Positions 54,163 to 60,424 of a stretch of 60,424 bases of DNA are shown piece by piece. Origin of the DNA: DATKGQ01 sp035510715 (GTDB taxonomy: Bacteria > Patescibacteriota > Saccharimonadia > Saccharimonadales > UBA4665); the NCBI GenBank assembly GCA_035510715.1, contig DATKGQ010000013.1:1-60424 (forward strand), read 5' to 3'. The translations under genes were made by a program, and so were the position numbers. Positions within the stretch are counted from its first letter, which is position 1; each line of letters starts with the position of its first letter. A model generated the notes under the pieces. It was given only the letters and a program-made list of their open reading frames with translations. It did not search any database and was not told where the DNA came from.

Positions 54163-56001
54163 TTAAGATAAACTAGACTTTAGTAACCGGTCCCTTGACT
54201 CTTTCACAATAGCAGTTATAAATACATCTATATCATAAGCTTCGTGGCTATTACCCATATCAGATCTAATTCTAGGTTGAAGTTTCTTAGTTTCAATTTC
54301 TTTATCACCAATAACAATTGAATAAGGAATCTTCATAAGTTCAGCTGATCTAATTTTTTTACTTACTGACTGATTGGATTTATCTATTGTATATCTTACA
54401 TCAGCCTGCCGAAGTTGTTTGGCTAAATCATTAGCAAATGATATTGTATTTTCTTCCTGATTCACGGTAAGTATTCTTACTTGTTCTGGGGCTAACCAGA
54501 CTGGGAAGCGACCTGCTGTATGCTCAATATATACTGCTAAGAAACGTTCAATTGAACCAAGTAATGCTTTGTGAATCATAACCGGACGCTTAATAGATCC
54601 GTCTTTGTCTATGTAACCCAAATCAAATCGCTCCGGGAGAACAAAGTCTAATTGAACTGTCGCGCATTGCCATTCTCTTTGGAGTGAATCTCTAATCATA
54701 AAATCAATTTTGGGCCCATAAAAAGCGGCTTCTCCTTGATCTTCAACAGTTTTTAAATCCGTATCCTGAGCCACTTGTCTGATTATGACCTCAGACTTTT
54801 CCCATAAGGCTGGATCTCCTAAGTATTGGCCAGATTTATCTCTAGTTGATAGGTGGGCATAATATTCTAAGCCGAGTACTTCATAGAGTGTAACTATCAT
54901 CTTTATAATTGATTTCAATTCTTTCTCGATGTGTTTTTCGCTACAAAAAACGTGACCATCATCTTGAGAAAGTGAACGTACTCTAGCTAAACCATGCAAC
55001 TCGCCACTTTTTTCGTCACGGTAGTTTGTTGTATTTTCCATATAACGGACCGGCAGTTCGCGATAACTCCACGGTTTTCGGGCAAATAATTGGATATGAT
55101 GCGGACAATTCATCGGTTTCATCATAAATTTTTCATTAGTTTCAGTACTGGATACAGAGAAACGTTCAGGGAATTTATCATAATGACCTGATTTTTTATA
55201 AAGTTCTTCTTTAGCTATATGGGGTGTCCAAACTCTTTCATAACCATATTTTCGCTGCAACTCTTGAGAGTAAGCACTTAAATTCTCGCGCAAGACCGAT
55301 CCACGAGGAGTAAAAAGCGGTAAACCCGATCCAACAAACTCAGAAAAAGTGAAAAGGTCCAGTTCCAAGCCAAGCTTTCTATGGTCACGCTGTTTTGCTA
55401 GTACTATTAGTTCAAGTTGTTTCTTAAGCTCTGATCCATCTATAAAAGCCAAGCCATAAATACGTTGCATCTGTGGTTTATTGGTCTGTCCACGCCAGTA
55501 TGCCCCTGATATACGAAGAAGTTTAAATGCTCCAACTTGACTTGTTGAAGCGACATGCGGCCCTCTACACAAATCAATAAAATCACCATTGCGATAAAAA
55601 GAAACTTTCTCAACTTTACTGGTCTCACCATTAGCGATGCCAAGTTCAAGGATATTTAGGTCTTTGAGATTGGTTGTGCCCTCCCGCTTAAGATCATTGA
55701 GAAGTTCTAGCTTATAAGGTTGTTCACTCTGTTGCGCCCACTCAATCGCTTGCTCGATACCCATCTCTATCTGCTCGAAAGGTTCATTTTCAGCAATAAT
55801 TTTCTTCATTTCCGATTCTATTTTTTCAAAATCATCTTCTGATAGTTTTATCTCACCTAAATCAACATCATAATAGAAACCATTATCAACTACTGGGCCA
55901 ACGCCAAATTTAGCGTTCGGCCATAAACGTATTATCGCACTTGCCATTATATGGGCTAGACTATGTCGGGTTTCTTCTAAATTTGGAGACGTTGTTTGCA
56001 T
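54163..56001 (-). CDS. thrS: Threonyl-tRNA synthetase without the TGS domain
   Basis: A 612-residue class II synthetase. The usual N-terminal TGS domain of about 60 residues is missing: the chain begins at the editing domain, with His13 and His17 in TRHSLAH as zinc/editing residues. The catalytic domain has KPMNCPHHIQLF with the zinc Cys, motif 2 (RYMENTTNYRDEKSGELHG) and motif 3 (KALLGSIERFLAVYIEHT), and an anticodon-binding domain (VRILTVNQEEN) follows. The ATG at 56001 is preceded by AAAGGAAT. It is under a T-box leader and heads a cluster with atl and miaA. Confidence 0.95.
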   Translation of the reverse strand: MQTTSPNLEETRHSLAHIMASAIIRLWPNAKFGVGPVVDNGFYYDVDLGEIKLSEDDFEKIESEMKKIIAENEPFEQIEMGIEQAIEWAQQSEQPYKLELLNDLKREGTTNLKDLNILELGIANGETSKVEKVSFYRNGDFIDLCRGPHVASTSQVGAFKLLRISGAYWRGQTNKPQMQRIYGLAFIDGSELKKQLELIVLAKQRDHRKLGLELDLFTFSEFVGSGLPLFTPRGSVLRENLSAYSQELQRKYGYERVWTPHIAKEELYKKSGHYDKFPERFSVSSTETNEKFMMKPMNCPHHIQLFARKPWSYRELPVRYMENTTNYRDEKSGELHGLARVRSLSQDDGHVFCSEKHIEKELKSIIKMIVTLYEVLGLEYYAHLSTRDKSGQYLGDPALWEKSEVIIRQVAQDTDLKTVEDQGEAAFYGPKIDFMIRDSLQREWQCATVQLDFVLPERFDLGYIDKDGSIKRPVMIHKALLGSIERFLAVYIEHTAGRFPVWLAPEQVRILTVNQEENTISFANDLAKQLRQADVRYTIDKSNQSVSKKIRSAELMKIPYSIVIGDKEIETKKLQPRIRSDMGNSHEAYDIDVFITAIVKESRDRLLKSSLS

Positions 56002-56025
56002 TGTGATTATTCCTTTATATTAAAT

Positions 56026-56250
56026 AAAAAAGACGCGCATTCCTGTTAAATATTCTCGCAATGATATTTAACAACTGTGGAATTTTACGCGTCTCGGGCC
56101 TAAATATTATGTCGTAAAATATTTAGGTGGTTCCACCGGACTTCCTCAATGTTGAGGCACTTGTGACAGCACGTTTTCGTACGTTCTGACTGCCTACGAA
56201 GCTAAGCGATTAGTGACTTCGCCTCACCGCTTACTACGGATTATAACACA
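56026..56250 (-). promoter_or_regulatory. T-box riboswitch upstream of thrS
   Basis: On the minus strand an extended -10 (TGTTATAAT) leads into a leader with a canonical T-box antiterminator. A1 is CGG with CCG; the bulge is UGGAACC (56129-56135); A2 is ACCUAAAUAUU with AAUAUUUAGG. The UGGA bulge can pair with a UCCA end, which suits a tRNA-Thr with discriminator U. The terminator GACGCG/CGCGUC plus six U (56026-56037 and 56088-56093) overlaps the 3' strand of A1 (56091-56098), so the two folds exclude each other. A stem upstream could present ACU as the Thr specifier; that part is tentative. Confidence 0.85.
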
Positions 56251-56508
56251 TCCCAAAACTTCGCCTGTCCAATTAATATAATACAGTTGGTATAATAATG
56301 CTAGCTTTATTTTCATTATTTTATTGTTAATCCTACATCTCTCCTGTGGATGACTCATATATAAAGACTGCCAAATTAACTATTAAATTTTACAATTATT
56401 TCAAAAATTCAATATTTTGTTAATATAATTACTACACATTCAAGACAAAGAATGTTACTCTGTTACTCGTAGTTCTTGATTAAATTAATAATTAGATAGA
56501 AAGCATAT

Positions 56509-56585
56509 GGGCTCTTAGCTCACTTGGCTAGAGCGCCGCTTTGACGTAGCGGAGGTAAGAGGTTCGAATCCTCTAGAGCCCACCA
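56509..56585 (+). tRNA. tRNA-Val (GAC)
   Basis: A complete 77-nt cloverleaf, acceptor GGGCTCT with AGAGCCC, anticodon stem-loop CGCTTTGACGTAGCG (anticodon GAC), T-arm GGTTCGAATCC and encoded CCA. It stands alone between thrS and the small gene. Confidence 0.96.
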
Positions 56586-56639
56586 GTTTCAACAATTTTT
56601 TCCGAGAATATTGACTCATCTGTAAAGTAATGCTTAAGC

Positions 56640-56668
56640 TTGACTTATTTTTTACTTTGTGTTAACAT
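56640..56668 (+). promoter_or_regulatory. Predicted promoter of the 39-codon gene
   Basis: TTGACT (56640-56645) and TAACAT (56663-56668) with an exact 17-nt spacer, 24 nt before the start codon. Confidence 0.6.
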
Positions 56669-56692
56669 AAGCGTGTTAATTGAGGCCTTTTG

Positions 56693-56812
56693 GTGAGTAC
56701 CAGTAAGAGCAGCACGCTTGATAATTTTAAGCTATTCTACGAAGAGCTTAAATTCAATAAATCAATTATCAGAGTAAAACGTATTCGTCCCGGAATACGA
56801 GTTAGTAGATAA
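56693..56812 (+). CDS. 39-residue basic small protein
   Basis: A short gene with all expected signals: a promoter (56640-56668), TGAGG 7 nt before a GTG start, and a terminator immediately after the stop. The product is STSKSSTLDNFKLFYEELKF with a basic tail containing KRIRPGIRVSR. The N-terminal half can form an amphipathic helix. No family is recognised. The complete transcription unit argues against chance. Confidence 0.6.
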   Translation: MSTSKSSTLDNFKLFYEELKFNKSIIRVKRIRPGIRVSR

Positions 56813-56820
56813 GAACTAAA

Positions 56821-56845
56821 ATCCAGTAATCACTGGATTTTTTTA
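56821..56845 (+). terminator. Terminator of the 39-codon gene
   Basis: ATCCAGT and ACTGGAT form a hairpin with a four-base loop, followed by TTTTTT. Confidence 0.75.
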
Positions 56846-56895
56846 TCCACTTATAATATTGTTATTTTGCACTAGTATTTTTTATAGCAATATAT

Positions 56896-56905
56896 CAATA
56901 TATTG
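56896..56905 (+). promoter_or_regulatory. NrdR-box core just before the nrdR paralogue
   Basis: CAATATATTG matches the core CWATATATWG perfectly and ends 2 nt before the ATG at 56908. An overlapping near-copy (CAATATATCA) precedes it. A bound repressor would cover the transcription start or start codon. Confidence 0.5.
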
Positions 56906-56907
56906 TC

Positions 56908-57345
56908 ATGGTATGTATATATTGTGGCGGCATTACTAACGTTACTAATTCTAGACTACAACGAAAGTTAAATCGAAAATGGCGACGTAGAAAATGTCAG
57001 ACATGCAATCAAATCTTTACTACCATTGAAAGTATTAGCGAGAATACTTCAATAATGGTTGACAAGAGTCCTGCTGAGCCTCAACTTGTGCCTTTCTCTC
57101 GTGATAACTTATTTATAAGTTTATACAGAAGTTGTGGACACCGGAGTACGGCTTTAAGTGATGCTAGTTTAATAACCGACACGATTATCAGTAAATTATT
57201 ATCAAAGGTTGAGAATTCCTGTATATCCCAAAACATAATCCAACAGTATGCTTTTATTACACTAAAACGATTCGATCCTGTGGCCGCAACCTTTTACAAA
57301 GCTTACTACTGGAAGAACCCAATCCAAACTGCCAAAATTAGCTAA
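56908..57345 (+). CDS. Divergent NrdR-like protein (second copy)
   Basis: A 145-residue protein with the NrdR domain order. The zinc ribbon uses Cys3, Cys6, Cys30 and Cys33 with KWRRRKC between and IFTTIESI after, as in NrdR. The second half resembles the ATP-cone (VPFSRDNLFISLYRSCGHRS, then QQYAFITLKRFDPVAATFYKAYY) but with many changes, including at the nucleotide-binding face, so nucleotide sensing may differ. True NrdR is encoded at 8235-8726, so this is a paralogue. It converges with the glycosyltransferase gene, overlapping 4 nt. Confidence 0.8.
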   Translation: MVCIYCGGITNVTNSRLQRKLNRKWRRRKCQTCNQIFTTIESISENTSIMVDKSPAEPQLVPFSRDNLFISLYRSCGHRSTALSDASLITDTIISKLLSKVENSCISQNIIQQYAFITLKRFDPVAATFYKAYYWKNPIQTAKIS

Positions 57346-58955
57346 GTCGCTTTCTTTGTATCGGTAATAACCTTTTTTTCTGTAACATCGAACTTTCCAA
57401 TGTATTTTCCGAACATCAGGCGAGTTTGGGAATAAAGTGCAGCCGTTGAGCTATATGCGAGAGCGGTTACTGGCATTAATACCCATTGTAGGACCATGAA
57501 TACCGATCTATTAGCTTTATAACGTTTAGGCTTCGGCGGCAAAGTTTTAAAACAGATAAATAATGTCGCTAATGCTCCGATTAAAGCAATCTCCTGAATA
57601 TGACTAATTATATGCGGCAGCACATTCGCGGCATAACTCTCCGGATGGAATAAAGCCGGCACAAAACCGGAAAACAGTAACAGCGGCGGAGCTACTGCCC
57701 ATGTTATATGGCTCTCAAATAACCGGAGAAGTTTTATGCATAAATCTTTTTTAGGGACAGTATTTTTATGGTAAAAACCCTTATCTACAACATACGCTAT
57801 ATCTGAAGCCCCCCAAGTCCAACGACGTAGTTGAATGAACTGTGCTTTTAACGTCTTCCAGTAAGTGCTAGCCAGAACCGCATCCTGGTAGACCGGAATA
57901 TAAATAGGGTATACCACATGCTTGCCATCGTAACGGAAGTATGTCCGCCAGAACTGATGTCCATCTTCTACAATTGTTCTAACGCTCCAGAAATTTGTAT
58001 CAATAAGCGTTTGCATGCTTTGTGCGTGAGAAGAAAAATTTCTTAGCATATGAGGACGCAGTGTTAAGACAATATTCCATACAGTATTACCTGTCGCAAC
58101 TACCCGCATGGGCGCAGGTGCATCCCATATATTATTGGTATAGACCGGCACGGGTTGGAATGAAACATGAACCGGGTCGGGACAAATACAGTAAACATAC
58201 GTAAGCGCACTGAAATATTTCTTATGAGGCTTATTGTCAGCATCAAGTGTCGTAACAATAACATCCAATGGATTTATATTCTGGCGAACTAAATATTTTT
58301 CAATTTCTCTTCCGGCAAATGTTATATTCGCTCCTTTGCCAATCATTTCACCAGGCATATCGACTGGATGTTTAATTGCAACAGCATACATGAACTTATC
58401 ACCGTATTTTTTAACTAACTTCTGCGCAAGTTCTTCGGTGTTGGATCCGCCACGCTCTTCATAAGCGATTACAAGTATAATTTTTTTAATATCATAGTCA
58501 GATTCCAAGACCGATAAGACTGTCGGCTCAAGTACTTCTACGCTTTCATTATAGGTTGCTATCATGGCGATATGAATGATTTCACTTGGTTTGCGAAATA
58601 TATTGGCATTGTTTTGATGTTGTTCAGTATTCTCTATATGCCACTTTGGACGCTCAATAGTTATGTCCTTATCAACGGTTCCCTCCTCTAACTCTGTAAG
58701 CAATCGATTCCAATCAAGACGTTGATAATCTTGCATTCTCCTATATCCTTGTAACGCACGGATATCTACTCCCGCTGATCTGGCGACATATATTAATAGA
58801 TAACCAACTATAAAGAAGACAGCAACACTAACGTTAATAAAGCTTAATATTAACGGAAGGGCTAGAAGAAACCAGCTTATTGCCCCGGGCAATATTTCAA
58901 AAAAACGATAGTGTTTACTACGTTCATTTTCATATGGGATCTCAATATCTACCAT
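57342..58955 (-). CDS. Membrane glycosyltransferase, GT2 family
   Basis: A 537-residue enzyme. Two membrane segments at about residues 22-60 precede a GT2 catalytic domain with TLDADNKPHKKYF (donor-binding Asp), VEDGHQFWRTYF (catalytic ED) and QLRRWTWGASD (QxxRW), the set of processive beta-glycosyltransferases. Three to four further membrane segments fill residues 400-515. It probably makes or exports a surface polysaccharide; the sugar is unknown. It starts 4 nt after the small membrane protein gene, in the same direction. Confidence 0.85.
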   Translation of the reverse strand: MVDIEIPYENERSKHYRFFEILPGAISWFLLALPLILSFINVSVAVFFIVGYLLIYVARSAGVDIRALQGYRRMQDYQRLDWNRLLTELEEGTVDKDITIERPKWHIENTEQHQNNANIFRKPSEIIHIAMIATYNESVEVLEPTVLSVLESDYDIKKIILVIAYEERGGSNTEELAQKLVKKYGDKFMYAVAIKHPVDMPGEMIGKGANITFAGREIEKYLVRQNINPLDVIVTTLDADNKPHKKYFSALTYVYCICPDPVHVSFQPVPVYTNNIWDAPAPMRVVATGNTVWNIVLTLRPHMLRNFSSHAQSMQTLIDTNFWSVRTIVEDGHQFWRTYFRYDGKHVVYPIYIPVYQDAVLASTYWKTLKAQFIQLRRWTWGASDIAYVVDKGFYHKNTVPKKDLCIKLLRLFESHITWAVAPPLLLFSGFVPALFHPESYAANVLPHIISHIQEIALIGALATLFICFKTLPPKPKRYKANRSVFMVLQWVLMPVTALAYSSTAALYSQTRLMFGKYIGKFDVTEKKVITDTKKAT

Positions 58956-58959
58956 ATAA

Positions 58960-59316
58960 CTAACGCAAAGCTAGTAACCCGTTACTAACAATAATTGTGA
59001 TTATAAGTAAAAATCCACACATAGTTAGCAATACGACAGAAAGTTCTTTCCTCAGGCCATAGGCTCTTATACTTAAAGCTATACTGATAACTGATACTAA
59101 CAATGCAAAAACAATAAAAGATATAATATCGATTATTCCACCAGTTTTAAACGCACCAATACCAATATCCGACCTGTACTGGCTAATGTAAGTCCCCTCT
59201 GTATCAGAGACAAGTCTCAATATTACAGTGATGATCGTTAAAAAGAATAGAAAGAAATTAAAACTAAGCAGTAATAATATATTCTTATCTGAAAAATACT
59301 CTTTTAGTGTGGCCAT
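58960..59316 (-). CDS. Small membrane protein of the glycosyltransferase cluster
   Basis: A 118-residue protein with three predicted membrane segments at about residues 12-36, 58-82 and 93-116. No family is recognised. Its 4-nt gap to the GT2 gene suggests joint translation and a role in the same membrane complex. Confidence 0.65.
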   Translation of the reverse strand: MATLKEYFSDKNILLLLSFNFFLFFLTIITVILRLVSDTEGTYISQYRSDIGIGAFKTGGIIDIISFIVFALLVSVISIALSIRAYGLRKELSVVLLTMCGFLLIITIIVSNGLLALR

Positions 59317-59472
59317 ATTTACCTTATTGTAGACTTTCTACTGCTTAACGTAAATCTTGGGTTTATTTAACTTTTGCCTATAGATTACTAATAGATACTT
59401 TGGTGAGGCGTTATATATGCTGTTTTCGGACTATTTTAATTGGTTCTCTAGCCGTAAAGAAGTAGTAAACTA

Positions 59473-60424
59473 CTATAGAAAGAAACGCTCAATGATTTCA
59501 TCAGGCACATTGTAATGCTTCTTGTACCAATATCTTGTTGAATTACGCAACGCCTCAGTTCTTTTAGTTCCATTACCAGAATTCATATCTAGGTGTTTTA
59601 ACTCAATATCTGTTACAAAATGAACCTCATATCCTTCGGTTTTAACTCGTTTACAGTAATCGGGTCCTTCGTGATACCGCCTAAAGTTAACATCAAAACC
59701 ATGCATTTTCTGGAAAATGTCTGCTCGGACTGCGAAAAACTGTTCAACAACCCAGTCAACCTCTTTATCTTCAATTGATTCAAAATGCCCTATCCAACCC
59801 TTAGCGGCTTCTCGTATAGTTTCCATTACAGATTCGTTATGAAAATGCTTTAAGGCTATCGCATTTAGAGCCTGAGCCACCCCGTCTTGCTTTGGACTAT
59901 TTTCATAACCCCAGTTGTACCACATAGGTTCGTCTTTATCTGAATAAATTAATGCTCCTAGGACAGCCATATTGGGGAAAGTTGTAAAATGTTGTTTTAC
60001 TTTGTTAGCAATATCATCACTTATTAACTCCATATCAGCATCAAGAAATAGAATTACTCCATCTTTTAAAAGAGGTAAAATACGATTACGATTACCAGTT
60101 GGGCCTAAGTTCTCATTGCCTTTTATCGTATTAATATCAGGTTGTATTTTCAGCCATTCATAGCTACCGTCAGTAGAAGCATCATCTAAAACGTATATAT
60201 GATCAAAACCTTGTGTAAGTAATTTTGGTATAAGTTTTTCTAAATATGATTTTCCATTGAAATTAGGTATAGCAACATTTACTACAAAGATTCCGGAATA
60301 TAGTAGGACATCCACATAAGCACTTTCGGTAAGTAAAGTGTAGTAATGAAGCAAAAGAAATATGAAGGCCTGAGCGATCACGAGAGAAATGAGATAGAGA
60401 TATTGACTAACAAAAGCTATGGCG
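59473..60424 (-). CDS. GT2 family glycosyltransferase, 5' end probably outside the window
   Basis: At least 317 codons. The GT-A domain is clear: VVNVAIPNFNGKSYLEKL, YVLDDASTDGSYEW, NLGPTGNRNRIL, LFLDADMELI (DxD) and VDWVVEQFFAVRADIF. A GTG at 60381 could start it, but the frame stays open to the right edge and encodes a hydrophobic stretch (VSQYLYLISLVIAQAFIFLLL split over two segments), so an N-terminal membrane anchor and an upstream start are likely. It heads the membrane GT cluster; the acceptor is unknown. Confidence 0.8.
   Translation of the reverse strand, partial: AIAFVSQYLYLISLVIAQAFIFLLLHYYTLLTESAYVDVLLYSGIFVVNVAIPNFNGKSYLEKLIPKLLTQGFDHIYVLDDASTDGSYEWLKIQPDINTIKGNENLGPTGNRNRILPLLKDGVILFLDADMELISDDIANKVKQHFTTFPNMAVLGALIYSDKDEPMWYNWGYENSPKQDGVAQALNAIALKHFHNESVMETIREAAKGWIGHFESIEDKEVDWVVEQFFAVRADIFQKMHGFDVNFRRYHEGPDYCKRVKTEGYEVHFVTDIELKHLDMNSGNGTKRTEALRNSTRYWYKKHYNVPDEIIERFFL

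Noticed and set aside
59417..59515. Plus-strand frame of 32 codons with GAGG before an ATG
   Set aside because: It overlaps the 3' end of the convergent glycosyltransferase, has no terminator and no recognisable family; kept only as a note.

Overview
The window reads as a piece of a Candidatus Saccharibacteria (TM7, Patescibacteria/CPR) chromosome. The 16S rRNA has the TM7-like stretch GCGTAAAGAGTTGCGTAGG, a complete anti-Shine-Dalgarno and a reduced length of about 1.47 kb. Base composition is AT-rich. Genes are compact, and several small families typical of this group occur (DUF5663-like, KGG-repeat, DEFQNF-type TraG/HerA ATPase, repeat-rich surface protein). The genetic code is standard, with UGA used as stop. 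The lineage call rests on my reading of the rRNA and gene content; I ran no search.

Layout. 1-1027: 5' part of a secreted repeat-rich surface protein. 1350-13985 (minus strand): rplU, ileS with a T-box leader, a cysteine-less thioredoxin-like gene, nrdJ, nrdR, ftsZ, ftsA, map, adk, yqeY, rpsU and a winged-helix regulator. 14083-17511 (plus): priA, def, fmt. 17508-20815 (minus): DUF5663, infB, rpsA. 20992-22267 (plus): ROK kinase and zinc peptidase. 22306-30474 (minus): rRNA operon in the order 16S, tRNA-Ile, tRNA-Ala, decayed IS, 23S, 5S, then a KGG gene. 30510-39103 (minus): gyrB-gyrA, a TraG/HerA-type ATPase and two small genes. 39125-39352: candidate non-coding RNA. 40257-41327 (plus): infC-rpmI-rplT. 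41393-42533 (minus): rnpB and a fused PCD/RNase H. 42679-45109 (plus): M14-like peptidase. 45146-50460: integrated element ending in tRNA-Pro. 50689-56001: M50 protease, rpmB, MBL protein, wHTH/nucleotidyltransferase-fold protein, miaA, atl and thrS with a T-box. 56509-60424: tRNA-Val, a 39-codon gene, a second NrdR-like gene and a glycosyltransferase cluster cut by the window edge.

Most striking points. (1) The 23S gene carries two closely related group I introns at E. coli positions 1917 and 1931, separated by a 14-nt exon; helix 69, which one of them interrupts, carries a compensated base-pair flip. (2) An IS1249-like transposase with two frameshifts lies inside the 16S-23S spacer. (3) ileS and thrS both have T-box leaders whose UGGN bulge fits the expected tRNA end. 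(4) A divergent NrdR paralogue has a perfect NrdR-box core 2 nt before its ATG. (5) RNase HI is fused to a pterin-carbinolamine-dehydratase-like domain. (6) A 5.3-kb element has a serine integrase that reads into tRNA-Pro, a HEPN-like protein, apparently leaderless genes, CG-rich repeats and a structured leader RNA. (7) infC most likely starts at AUU, as in E. coli.

Most other genes are translation, replication and division housekeeping. Foreign input is concentrated in the rRNA operon and the tRNA-Pro element. The IS and the PH-like gene resemble families I associate with Actinobacteria, the usual hosts of these epibionts, but that link is inference.
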